Shown piece after piece: positions 7,561 through 15,464 of a stretch of 64,000 nucleotides of DNA (the stretch's first letter is position 1; the number at the start of each line of letters is the position of its first letter). The notes under the pieces are model-generated. The model was not told where the DNA came from and ran no database searches. It saw nothing but the letters and a program-made list of their open reading frames with translations. The translations under genes and the position numbers were made by a program. The DNA comes from Pseudomonas putida (lineage in GTDB: Bacteria > Pseudomonadota > Gammaproteobacteria > Pseudomonadales > Pseudomonadaceae), in contig NZ_BSKJ01000007.1 of the NCBI RefSeq assembly GCF_030159595.1, positions 248,001-312,000 of the forward strand. Reading direction: 5' to 3'.

Positions 7561-8613
7561 TTGAACGCACCCCTTCGTATTGCCTTGATCGGCGCCGGCA
7601 TCATGGGCCGCCAGCACTACCAGCACTTACGCAATGTGCCGCAAGCCCAGCTGTGCGCAGTGGCTGACCCCGGCCCGCAGGCCGAGGCCTTTGCCGCCGA
7701 ATGCGGCGTGCCTTGTTTTGCCGACCACCGGCAGATGCTGGAGCGCGTACGCCCCGAGGCAGTAATCGTTGCCAACCCGAACAACCTGCATGTCGCTACC
7801 GCCCTGGATTGTGTCGAAGCCGGTGTGCCGGTGCTGGTCGAGAAGCCGGTGGGCGTGCACCTGGATGAGGTTCGCGCATTGGTAGAAGCATCGCGCCGCT
7901 GTGGCGTACCCGTTTTGGTTGGGCATCACCGGCGGCACAATCCGCTGATCGCCAAGGCGCATCAGGTGATTGCCGACGGCAAGCTGGGCCGGCTGATCAA
8001 TGTCACCGCGCTGTGGCAACTGCAAAAACCCGACAGCTACTTCGAAACGCCATGGCGCCGCGAGCCGGGTGCCGGCTTCTTGCTGACCAACCTGATCCAC
8101 GACCTCGACCTGCTGCGCCACCTGTGCGGCGAGGTGGTGCAGGTGCAGGCGTTCACCCGTAACGATGTACGTGGGTTTGCCAACGAAGACAGCGCGGCGG
8201 TGCTGTTGCAGTTCGCCAACGGCGCATTGGGCAGCCTGACCGGCTCCGACGCGGTGGCCGCGCCGTGGAGCTGGGAGCTGGACGCTGGCGAAAGCCCGGT
8301 GTACCCGCGCCAGGATGGCCAGCCGTGCTACCTGCTGGCCGGCACTCAAGGGGCGCTGAGCATTCCCCAGCTCAAGCGCTGGCACTACGCCGAGGCGGGC
8401 TCGGGCTGGCACACACCGTTGCTTCAAAGCGAGGAAAGCATCCCCGCTGGCGAGGCTTTGACCTTGCAGTTGCAGCATTTCGTGCGGGTTGCCCGGGGTG
8501 AGCAGGCGCCATTGATCGATGCTGCCGACGGTGGCCGCACGCTGGCGCTGATCGAAGCAATCCGCCTGGCAGCCGAAAGCGGCCGGACCTGTGCGCCCGA
8601 GCACATTGCCTAG
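7561..8613 (+). CDS. Gfo/Idh/MocA-family NAD(P)-dependent oxidoreductase
   Basis: A 350-residue protein. The Rossmann motif is ALIGAGIMGRQHYQHL at the N terminus and the family's EKP motif is in VPVLVEKPVGVHLDE (about residue 97). A GFLLTNLIHDLDLLRHLCGE segment carries the HDLD conserved in myo-inositol-dehydrogenase-like members. It should oxidise a secondary hydroxyl of a cyclic polyol or sugar. The start is TTG; AGAGGA lies seven bases upstream and no ATG fits better. It is followed 30 bp later by an isomerase-fold gene in the same operon, under the 37-bp palindrome. Substrate unknown. Confidence 0.85.
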   Translation: MNAPLRIALIGAGIMGRQHYQHLRNVPQAQLCAVADPGPQAEAFAAECGVPCFADHRQMLERVRPEAVIVANPNNLHVATALDCVEAGVPVLVEKPVGVHLDEVRALVEASRRCGVPVLVGHHRRHNPLIAKAHQVIADGKLGRLINVTALWQLQKPDSYFETPWRREPGAGFLLTNLIHDLDLLRHLCGEVVQVQAFTRNDVRGFANEDSAAVLLQFANGALGSLTGSDAVAAPWSWELDAGESPVYPRQDGQPCYLLAGTQGALSIPQLKRWHYAEAGSGWHTPLLQSEESIPAGEALTLQLQHFVRVARGEQAPLIDAADGGRTLALIEAIRLAAESGRTCAPEHIA

Positions 8614-8643
8614 TACGGCCTTCACAATTTCAGGTGACCATAA

Positions 8644-9459
8644 ATGACTGATCGAATTTTCTCCCTCGCGGCTTTGACGGTTCTGGAGCTGTCCCCGCCG
8701 GACATGGTCGAGGCGGCAGCCCGTGCCGGTTACAGCCATGTTGGCCTGCGCCTGGTGCCAGCCACCGAGCAGGAGCAGCACTTCCCGCTGGTGGCTGATG
8801 CCAACCTGCGCCGGCAGACCCAGGCGCGCCTGCGCGACACCGGCATCAAGGTGCTCGACCTGGAAATCCTGCGCTTGAAACCGGAGACGTGTGTGGCCGA
8901 TTTTGAGGCAATTCTGGCGGTAGGTGCCGAGCTGGGTGGCACTGAACTGCTGGTGGCTGGCAACGACCCGGATGAAGCACGCCTGACCGAGCGTTTTGCT
9001 GCCTTGTGTGAACTGGCGGTGGGGTATGGCATTCACCCGCACCTGGAATTCATGCCCTGGACCGACGTGCGTGACCTGCGCCAGGCCATGCGGGTGGTAG
9101 CCAACGCCGACCGCGCCAACGGCTGTGTGCTGGTGGACGCGTTCCATTTCAACCGCTCCCGGTCTTCACTGGGTGACCTGGCGGAACTGGCGCCGCAGCG
9201 CATGCGCTATGCCCAGCTGTGCGACGTTGCCGGTCCGGTACCGGCCGACATGGATGAGATCCTGCGCCAGGCGCGTAATGAGCGCCGCTTCCCGGGCGAT
9301 GGCGATGCCGATCTGGTCAGCCTGCTGCGCGTCTTGCCGTCAAGCGTACCGCTAAGCCTGGAAATTCCCACGCGGCAGTTGCTGGAGCAAGGCATCAGCG
9401 GCGAGCAGCGCGCGCGCATGGCACTGGAGAAGGCCAAGGCGGTGTTGGCCGCAGTCTGA
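8644..9459 (+). CDS. Sugar phosphate isomerase/epimerase (AP endonuclease family 2 TIM barrel)
   Basis: 271 residues with the xylose-isomerase-like TIM-barrel pattern. Metal-binding acidic and histidine residues appear in order: LEFMPW (Glu), LVDAFHFNRS (Asp, His), and a late Glu in SLEIPTRQLL. The family includes inosose isomerases and dehydratases, ketose epimerases and also single-domain 3-dehydroshikimate dehydratases, so next to an AroE paralogue in the same locus a dehydratase role is possible. It is the second gene of the operon with the Gfo/Idh oxidoreductase, preceded by a short AGGTGA-type ribosome binding site. Confidence 0.75.
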   Translation: MTDRIFSLAALTVLELSPPDMVEAAARAGYSHVGLRLVPATEQEQHFPLVADANLRRQTQARLRDTGIKVLDLEILRLKPETCVADFEAILAVGAELGGTELLVAGNDPDEARLTERFAALCELAVGYGIHPHLEFMPWTDVRDLRQAMRVVANADRANGCVLVDAFHFNRSRSSLGDLAELAPQRMRYAQLCDVAGPVPADMDEILRQARNERRFPGDGDADLVSLLRVLPSSVPLSLEIPTRQLLEQGISGEQRARMALEKAKAVLAAV

Positions 9460-9518
9460 TTCCGAGCGGGCAGCGCGCTCACACAGACGGCGCGCTGTCA
9501 TGGCCTGATCACAAGACC

Positions 9519-9543
9519 AAAAAAAGGGCCCGCAAGGGCCCCG
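9519..9543 (-). terminator. Intrinsic terminator of the MFS gene
   Basis: A GGGCCC-GCAA-GGGCCC stem-loop is followed on the minus strand by a run of seven T. It lies between the converging isomerase and MFS genes and mainly serves the latter. Confidence 0.8.
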
Positions 9544-9565
9544 TAGAGGAAAGTGGCTCGCGTAC

Positions 9566-10891
9566 TCAGACGCTCTCGACCTTGCGCGGTGCCATGAAGT
9601 ACATCCACACCAGCGCCAGGAAGTACATGGCCGGAATCATGGTAAACAGCACGGCATAATTGTTGTGGGTAGCGGTCAGTACGCTGCCGACGATCTGCGT
9701 CATGAACATTCCGCCAACTGCCGCACACATGCTGCCAAAGCCGAACACCGTGCTGACCAGGTGCTTTGGCGTGTAGTCCATCACCAGGCTCCAGATATTC
9801 GCTGTCCACGCCTGGTGTGCGCCCACCGCCAGTGAGATGGCCGCCACCGCGGCCCACAGGCCACTGGCGTTGGCGGCAAAGATGACGCTGAGCATGGTGC
9901 AGGCAAAGATCAACATGGATACCAGTCGTGCCGTGGTGGCACGCACGCCACGGCCGATCAGCCACGACGACAGGATGCCGCCGCCGATGCTGCCAAAGTC
10001 CGCGGTCAGCCAGATGATGATCAGCGGGATACCCATTTGGGTCACGTTGATGCCCAGGCTGTACTGCTGGTTCAGGAACGGCGGCAGCCAGTACAGATAG
10101 AACCAGAACACCGGGGCGGTAATTGCATAGGCCACCGCGAAAGCCCAGGTCCCGCGCAAACGCAGGATGCGGCTGAACGGCACGCGGGTCGGCTCGGGCT
10201 CGTCATCCTGCTGGATGTACTGCACCTCGCTCTGGCGCACGCTGGGGTGGTCTTCAGGGTTGTAGTACTTCAGCAGCCACAGCACCACCCACACCAGGCC
10301 CAGGCTACCCATGGCGATGAATGCGGCCTGCCAGCCCCACACGGCCAGAATCAGCGGCAGCAGGGCCGGGGTAACCATGGCGCCGACATTAGTGCCGGCG
10401 TTGAACAGCCCGGTGGCAATCGCCCGCTCACCCGCCGGGAACCACAGCCGTACAGTCTTGACGCAGGCCGGGTAGTTGGCGGCCTCGGTCAGGCCGAGGA
10501 TGAAGCGGCAGACCATGAAGCCGGCGGCCGAAGTCGCCAGGCCATGAGCACCGGTGGCCAGGCTCCACAGCAGCACGGCGAAGAAGAAGGCGCGTTTTAC
10601 CCCAACTTTGTCGATCAGCCGGCCCTGCAGCAGAAAGCCGATCGCGTAGCCGACCTGGAACCAGAAGTTGATGTTGGCGTAATCCATCGCCGTCCAGCTC
10701 ATTTCCTTGGCCAGCACGGGTTGCATGATGCCGAGCGCGGCACGGTCGATGTAGTTCAGGGTGGTGGCGAAGAACACCAGGGCAAGCATGCCCCAACGGG
10801 TTTTGCCGACGCCGAACGCGCCGCGAAGCTTGTCGCCGATCGAACCCTGGGGCATCCGGGGTGCGGCGGGGGTGGTCTTGGTGTGGTTCAT
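9566..10891 (-). CDS. MFS transporter, anion:cation symporter (ACS) type
   Basis: A 441-residue protein with twelve predicted membrane segments in two halves joined by a charged loop (KYYNPEDHPSVRQSEVQYIQQDDE). It starts with a hydrophilic N terminus, then RWGMLALVFFATTLNYIDRAALGIMQP, the signature start of ACS members such as galactonate, glucarate and hexuronate carriers. It probably imports the organic acid handled by the flanking genes. A type-A operator lies only 16 bp before its ATG and a type-B site lies about 135 bp upstream, linking it to the same control as the flavoprotein and the Gfo/Idh operon. Confidence 0.85.
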   Translation of the reverse strand: MNHTKTTPAAPRMPQGSIGDKLRGAFGVGKTRWGMLALVFFATTLNYIDRAALGIMQPVLAKEMSWTAMDYANINFWFQVGYAIGFLLQGRLIDKVGVKRAFFFAVLLWSLATGAHGLATSAAGFMVCRFILGLTEAANYPACVKTVRLWFPAGERAIATGLFNAGTNVGAMVTPALLPLILAVWGWQAAFIAMGSLGLVWVVLWLLKYYNPEDHPSVRQSEVQYIQQDDEPEPTRVPFSRILRLRGTWAFAVAYAITAPVFWFYLYWLPPFLNQQYSLGINVTQMGIPLIIIWLTADFGSIGGGILSSWLIGRGVRATTARLVSMLIFACTMLSVIFAANASGLWAAVAAISLAVGAHQAWTANIWSLVMDYTPKHLVSTVFGFGSMCAAVGGMFMTQIVGSVLTATHNNYAVLFTMIPAMYFLALVWMYFMAPRKVESV

Positions 10892-10906
10892 AAACTGCTC
10901 GTTTCT

Positions 10907-10921
10907 TGAAATTGTATTCAG
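10907..10921. promoter_or_regulatory. Type-A operator before the MFS gene
   Basis: TGAAAT-TGT-ATTCAG matches TGGAAT-N3-ATTCCA with three changes and keeps the 6-3-6 spacing. At 16 bp from the start codon, a bound protein would block transcription or early elongation. Confidence 0.45.
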
Positions 10922-11027
10922 CTGCGGTGCTACGCGTATGTGGCCGGTTCCCAGGCAGGGGGGGCACGCAAGGCCGGTGCATGGTGCGCAGTGAAGGCGG
11001 CAGCGTCAATTCACGAGACGGGCTACT

Positions 11028-11042
11028 GTTCGGTTATCGAAC
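11028..11042. promoter_or_regulatory. Type-B operator upstream of the MFS gene
   Basis: On the minus strand it reads GTTCGATAACCGAAC, a 5-5-5 inverted repeat matching the PcaR-type consensus at 13 of 15 positions. It is the best type-B copy in this half of the locus. Confidence 0.5.
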
Positions 11043-11088
11043 GGTTGCGAGGTGCAAAAGAGGCTGGCCAGGGTGCTGATGGTTGTTG

Positions 11089-11346
11089 TCAGTCGATGAG
11101 CCAACCTTGATCCCCCTCGACTAGCGTTCCTCCATGGCTGGTAGTGTCCCCCTCTCTTGCTGCGGGTTGGCCCTCGATGATCGTGCAAGCAGCGCCCGTT
11201 TCGATGACGGCGCCACAACTGATGCGGTCGCCCACTCGCGCAACGGCTCTGCCATCCACGAATGTTGCGCTTGCACCGGTTTGCACGGTGCCTTCGCCAT
11301 GGATGGGGCAGCTGTGACGATGGCCTACCAATACGATGGGTTTCAT
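11089..11346 (-). CDS. PAAR-domain protein (T6SS spike tip)
   Basis: 85 residues, almost all one PAAR domain. Evenly spaced His/Cys positions (GHRHSCPIHG, GDRISCG, GDTTSHGG) form the zinc site at the tip, with repeated AVARVGD/AAREGD turns. PAAR proteins cap the VgrG spike and carry effectors. It overlaps the end of the upstream membrane-protein gene by four bases, so the two are translationally coupled. No vgrG is in the window, so it must use one encoded elsewhere. Confidence 0.85.
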   Translation of the reverse strand: MKPIVLVGHRHSCPIHGEGTVQTGASATFVDGRAVARVGDRISCGAVIETGAACTIIEGQPAAREGDTTSHGGTLVEGDQGWLID

Positions 11347-12233
11347 TTGCGCTTCCTTTTGTTGGGTTTAGCAGGGGCTTCTTCGAAGGCAGCAGGGGGC
11401 GGTGGCGCTGCTCGAACGTTGAACAGGCGGCAGATGCCGTACCAGCAAATGGCGACCGTCAGGTTGTAGGGAAACAGCACGGCCCAGAAAGGCAGTTGCC
11501 AGTTCTTCTTGCCCTGCATTTCACCTGGTTCACCGGTTCGCCAAGGGGCGTAGTGGCGCCAGGCTTCAGCCGGGGTCAGGCAGATGGCATGCAGTGGCTT
11601 GTGCCACCAGTTGGGTTCGCCGGGTGGGGGGAGTTTGTCGGGGCCGTGGGCCATGAAGTGGCGCAGGTATTCCCAGACTTCGGCGACGTGTCTGACGTCG
11701 GACTCGGTGGGCTCGTTGCTGTCGACCCACAGGCAGTCTTTTTGGTGGAGGCTGCCGTCTGCTCGGCGCGGGGCGAAGGCGAGGGCGTAGCTGGTGCTGA
11801 AGGATGAGCCGCCGTTTTCGGTGCGTTTGAAAAGACCCCCGCCGGTGTTGCTCCACTCAAAGACGAATACCTTGCTCAAGCGCTGATAGTAGATTTTTTG
11901 AGTTGAGCGGTTGAGGCAAATGGTTGATAAGCCCTTTATAAAGAAAATTCGATAAGCAAGGAATGGAGTGAATACAAAGGGCGTTATTAGAAACAAGATC
12001 AATAATATGATGTCTTCGTTGTAGATGTCCAGGAAGCTGGGGTAGAGGTAAGGGTAAGTGCCCATTAGTAGGGTGATCGTCATTGCGCAATATAATTTCC
12101 CCATAAATACGGAGTCTGTTACCCATGGGTTCCTAAGGCATAAAGTGTTATCGGATATATTTGCCAATTGTCCCCTAATTGCAGGGTTGTGCCCAGAGTC
12201 CGACAATGAGTTGAATATCCAGAAGGTTGCCAT
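11343..12233 (-). CDS. T6SS-associated membrane protein of unknown function (DUF6708-like)
   Basis: 296 residues. Two hydrophobic segments lie near residues 45-105 (GKLYCAMTITLLMGTYPYLYP, IILLILFLITPFVFTPFLAYRIFF), then a soluble middle (VFVFEWSNTGG, LWVDSNEPTESDVRHVAEVWEYLRHFM) and a third hydrophobic stretch near the C terminus (WAVLFPYNLTVAICWYGICRLF). It ends in a Pro/Ala/Lys-rich tail. It resembles DUF6708 proteins found beside PAAR genes, but I recall that family only loosely. The 5' half is clearly lower in GC than its neighbours, suggesting recent acquisition. It is coupled to both flanking genes. It may be an effector, adaptor or immunity protein; the sequence does not decide. Confidence 0.6.
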   Translation of the reverse strand: MATFWIFNSLSDSGHNPAIRGQLANISDNTLCLRNPWVTDSVFMGKLYCAMTITLLMGTYPYLYPSFLDIYNEDIILLILFLITPFVFTPFLAYRIFFIKGLSTICLNRSTQKIYYQRLSKVFVFEWSNTGGGLFKRTENGGSSFSTSYALAFAPRRADGSLHQKDCLWVDSNEPTESDVRHVAEVWEYLRHFMAHGPDKLPPPGEPNWWHKPLHAICLTPAEAWRHYAPWRTGEPGEMQGKKNWQLPFWAVLFPYNLTVAICWYGICRLFNVRAAPPPPAAFEEAPAKPNKRKRK

Positions 12234-12235
12234 GA

Positions 12236-12955
12236 TCAGTGCTCCAGGCGAAAAATTGAAAAAATCTCATTGTCTTGATCCAATCCTTGATTGGCGCTGT
12301 AAGTTAGATGCAGTGAGACATGATTTTGGTTGGCCAGTGTGTTCTCGAAATGCAGAACCAAACCAGCACTTGTGATGTGGCCGCTCGGGGCGATTGGAAA
12401 CACGTCCATTCCTTGGCTATCACGGAGGATACCCAAGCTTCCTGACCATTCGCTTACGCCAAGCACAAAGCCTGGCAGCAGCACGGTGAACTCAATGGTT
12501 GGTTGAGGTGTGGCTACTTCGTTATGTGTGATAGCGGTCCAGTTGGGCGGAGACCAGTGATCATTCTGATGCCATCGGGTGTCGACTTTAGTTATGCCGA
12601 GTGATACAGCCTGCTCGGCGGATAGTAGCTTGGGCCCGTAATGTTCGTTGTGCCAGGCTTTGATCTCGGCTTGTAGTGAGTCGTAAACAGGAAGTTTTTT
12701 CTGATAGTCCAAGACAATGTCAGGACGCACCTCTCCATCGTTGATGCGATTACCGAAAATGCTGCGTGCGGCCCAGAGCTCAATTGGGCTGTGAAGGTGC
12801 TCATGTGCCTTAGCGTGCAGGTACAGGCCTCCTGCAATGATGGCTACGCCTACCAGGACCAGGGCGGCTGCGGCCCATCCGGCAAAGGGTACCAATGTTG
12901 TCGCGCCCGCAACGGCAAGACCTGCTTCAAGGGTGACAGCAGAGCCAATGGCCAT
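12236..12955 (-). CDS. T6SS-associated protein with N-terminal membrane hairpin, probably frameshifted near its 5' end
   Basis: From the ATG at 12955 the frame encodes 239 residues. A strongly hydrophobic alanine/glycine-rich region (about residues 5-48, AGLAVAGATTLVPFAGWAAAALVLVGVAIIAGGLYL) is followed by a soluble domain of unknown fold (LWAARSIFGNRINDGEVRPDIVLDYQKKLPVYDSL, WHQNDHWSPPNWT). That ATG has no ribosome binding site. The frame stays open upstream and would join a well-placed ATG at 13035 if a run of five A had six. The membrane hairpin fits T6SS effectors or their partners. It ends two bases before the next gene and belongs to the PAAR cluster. Function unknown. Confidence 0.6.
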   Translation of the reverse strand: MAIGSAVTLEAGLAVAGATTLVPFAGWAAAALVLVGVAIIAGGLYLHAKAHEHLHSPIELWAARSIFGNRINDGEVRPDIVLDYQKKLPVYDSLQAEIKAWHNEHYGPKLLSAEQAVSLGITKVDTRWHQNDHWSPPNWTAITHNEVATPQPTIEFTVLLPGFVLGVSEWSGSLGILRDSQGMDVFPIAPSGHITSAGLVLHFENTLANQNHVSLHLTYSANQGLDQDNEIFSIFRLEH

Positions 12956-13035
12956 GGTAAACCCACCAGCAATTGTGTATCTGCCAGCTGTAGAGTTACC
13001 GTTATCGAACTGGCGTAACCCGTATTTTTAGACAT
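12956..13035 (-). other. Probable lost 5' coding end of the preceding gene, with a one-base slip in an A5 run
   Basis: On the minus strand, AGGGAG lies upstream of an ATG at 13035 that opens MSKN and then runs out of frame. Adding one A to the A5 run at about 13026-13030 gives MSKKYGLRQFDNGNSTAG and continues RYTIAGGFT straight into MAIGSAV at 12955. This may be a natural frameshift, a slippery phase-variable tract, or an assembly error. Confidence 0.5.
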
Positions 13036-13362
13036 CGGTACATAACTCCCTGTTGCTCTGTAGGATGTTTGGGTGTGAGTTGTGTTTAATCTGTTGTTGG
13101 TCTTGTAGGAAGTTTCTTACATATGTTTATCTGGCTGGGTAGGTTGTCGTTTTTCTATAAAAACCATGCATGGGTAAGTGCTGTCTGGTCGAGCATGAAG
13201 ATGTAAGTAAATATTTGTTTGTGTGCATTCGTCGCTATGTATTAGTCTCCGTTCGGATTTGTTCGGACTGGCTTTGTTCATGTGTGTGAATTGATGTGTT
13301 TTTGTAGGAAAGTTGGTGCGGCTATATAGGGCATCTGTACTGTTTTGGAGAGTGAGCTCAGG
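13036..13362. other. Intergenic region between divergent T6SS-associated genes
   Basis: 327 bp, AT-richer than the surroundings (T-rich on the plus strand). It should hold the divergent promoters of the PAAR cluster and tagO. I see no convincing ORF, palindrome or terminator in it. Confidence 0.4.
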
Positions 13363-14013
13363 ATGATTAACCGTTGTGTATATGGCGCCGGTCTCTCGTT
13401 GCTGTTTTGTGTGCAGCCGGTACTGGCAGGCCCCACACGGGACTGCCCCCGGATTGTGTCCAACGTCGAGCGACTGGCCTGTTTCGACCAGGCAGCGGGC
13501 ACTCCGGCATACATGACGGAACGGCAGTGGTCTGCACCAGAGCAGCAGGCCCCAAGCGTGTTGCGCGTGATGGCAAATGAAGCTGAGCGGGCTCCGGATG
13601 ACCTGACGTTTCACATCAGTGGCCGAGCCTGGGACGGTGCAGGCGCTCCAGAGCTTGTGATATCGGCGCCCGCCATTGCATCGGGTAACGAGCGTACTTA
13701 CCTGGCAATCAGTTGCATCCAGGCCATCTCCCGGCTGCAACTGATTGCCAAACGCCCGATAGACGCAAGCTGGGTCAAGGTCCGGCTGTCGGGGCAGGGC
13801 TGGTCTACGCGTGAAACCCCCTGGCAGGTGATGGAGAACGGGCGGGTGCTCGATGCCGGGCGGGGTTTGCCAGCGATCGAGCAGATCAGGAAGCTGATCG
13901 GAGCGCATCGCATCGACGTTGTGAGTGAGCACAGCGAGCTCGACGGGCTGACCTTTGATGCACAAGGGCTGGCCCCATTGATCAGCCAGGCGCGAAGCAC
14001 ATGCCGGTGGTAG
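13363..14013 (+). CDS. tagO: Type VI secretion-associated protein TagO/VasI
   Basis: 216 residues with an N-terminal signal peptide (MINRCVYGAGLSLLFCVQPVLA). The VasI/TagO pattern follows: a DCPRIVSNVERLACFDQAAG motif, then a soluble domain with SGRAWDGAGAPELVISCI-type strands and a Cys-containing tail. The ATG at 13363 is preferred to the TTG at 13345 because GGAG at 13347 then serves as its ribosome binding site. It overlaps tssA by 13 bp and heads a tagO-tssA-tssM operon. Confidence 0.75.
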   Translation: MINRCVYGAGLSLLFCVQPVLAGPTRDCPRIVSNVERLACFDQAAGTPAYMTERQWSAPEQQAPSVLRVMANEAERAPDDLTFHISGRAWDGAGAPELVISAPAIASGNERTYLAISCIQAISRLQLIAKRPIDASWVKVRLSGQGWSTRETPWQVMENGRVLDAGRGLPAIEQIRKLIGAHRIDVVSEHSELDGLTFDAQGLAPLISQARSTCRW

Positions 14014-15464
14014 CGCAGGTGCCAGGGGGCGATGTCCCGCGACTGTTGGCTCCGATCGATCCGGCAGTACCGGCTGGCCTGTTCGATGTCGAAGACGAAA
14101 CCTATCAGGCCATCGACCAGGAGATGGTCAAGCTGGGTGGGCTGCAGGAGGCCTCGATCGACTGGGTTTACATCGAAGAGGCGTCCTGCCAGTACCTGAG
14201 CCAGCAATGCAAGCACTTGCGAATCGTCGCGCACCTGAGTGCCGCATGGCTGCGCAGCGGTTGTTGGGAGCGTTGGGGAGATACCTTGGCGTTGCTGGCC
14301 GGCATGACCGATTGCTATTGGGAGTCTGCCTACCCCAAACCAGGGCCGACAGGCTTCCTGGCAAAGCGCAAACTGGTCGGTTTGGTGATCAACCGCTTGA
14401 CCGAGGCGCTGCCGCGTATTGACCGTTTCACTTATACCCCTGCCCGTGCAGCGGCAGCGCAGGCGGCATTGAAACACCTGCAACAACAGGACGCGGCACA
14501 GCTGGAGGCAGCTGTTCTCGACGGACTGGAGCGCGAGATGCGTAAACACACTGAACTTGCCAGCGGTGCCGGCGAGGGTGTTGTGTCAAAGACGCTGACT
14601 GCAAGCGTGAAACCGGCGCCGTTGGCCGATGTCATCACCTCGCCCATGCCGCGTGTGTCGATGGGCAATGAACGTGAGACACGACGTGCCGTACTGGCCA
14701 TGGCCGAGCTCGTCAACCAGCAGGATCCTTACGACCCTACCGGCTACCAGTTACGGCGTTTCGGTTTGTGGGCACACATTCAGGCGGCGCCTCAGGCCAG
14801 GCAAGGCACCCGTACGGAATTGATGGCGGTGCCACTGGATATCACGCGGGTCTATGAAGAGGCCATTGCCAGTACGGCGATTGATCCCGCTTTGCTTCAA
14901 CGCATCGAAAAAAGCGTGGCGGCGTGCCCCTTCTGGATTCGTGGCAGCTTTCTGGCTGCAACCGTCGCCACGCGCCTGGCGATGGGCGATGTGGCTGAGG
15001 CCATCCGTTGCGCGACCGCCCGGTTCGTACAGCGCATGCCGGCGCTTCAGCAACTGTGCTTCAGCGACGGATTGGTGTTTGTTGATGACCAATGCCTGGC
15101 TTGGCTCAAGGGCGCGCAAGGGCCTTCTGGCCAAGGTGTACCCCCCCAAGAGTTTGGTGGCCTGCACGAGGAGCTGGTCGGCCAGTTGGAAAATGGTGGC
15201 GTAGAGCCGGTTCTACTAAGGCTGCAAGCGCTGCAAGCGGACCTTGGTGCCCCTCGAGAACGCTGCCATACCACCATGATCGCAGCCGACTTGCTTGCCG
15301 CGCGGGGTGTGTCCTGGCTGGCTCAGGACTTGTGCGCCAGCGTTGCCCGAACGATGCAGCAAACCACTGCCAGTGCGTGGGAGCCAGAGGTATTCAAGCG
15401 GCTTCAGCAGTACGCGGCATTCCCAGCACTGGCTGATCAAAACAAGGACCAGGAGCCTCGATGA
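14001..15464 (+). CDS. tssA: Type VI secretion protein TssA (ImpA/VasJ)
   Basis: 487 residues. The N terminus carries the ImpA_N-type segment (RLLAPIDPAVPAGLFDVEDETYQAIDQEMVKLGG and WERWGDTLALLAGMTDCYWESAYP). A helical linker and a VasJ-type C-terminal domain follow (RRAVLAMAELVNQQDPYDPTGYQLRRFGLWAHIQAAP). TssA primes and caps the growing sheath and contacts the baseplate and membrane complex. It overlaps tagO and tssM by a few bases. No sheath genes (tssB/C) accompany it in this window. Confidence 0.85.
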   Translation: MPVVAQVPGGDVPRLLAPIDPAVPAGLFDVEDETYQAIDQEMVKLGGLQEASIDWVYIEEASCQYLSQQCKHLRIVAHLSAAWLRSGCWERWGDTLALLAGMTDCYWESAYPKPGPTGFLAKRKLVGLVINRLTEALPRIDRFTYTPARAAAAQAALKHLQQQDAAQLEAAVLDGLEREMRKHTELASGAGEGVVSKTLTASVKPAPLADVITSPMPRVSMGNERETRRAVLAMAELVNQQDPYDPTGYQLRRFGLWAHIQAAPQARQGTRTELMAVPLDITRVYEEAIASTAIDPALLQRIEKSVAACPFWIRGSFLAATVATRLAMGDVAEAIRCATARFVQRMPALQQLCFSDGLVFVDDQCLAWLKGAQGPSGQGVPPQEFGGLHEELVGQLENGGVEPVLLRLQALQADLGAPRERCHTTMIAADLLAARGVSWLAQDLCASVARTMQQTTASAWEPEVFKRLQQYAAFPALADQNKDQEPR

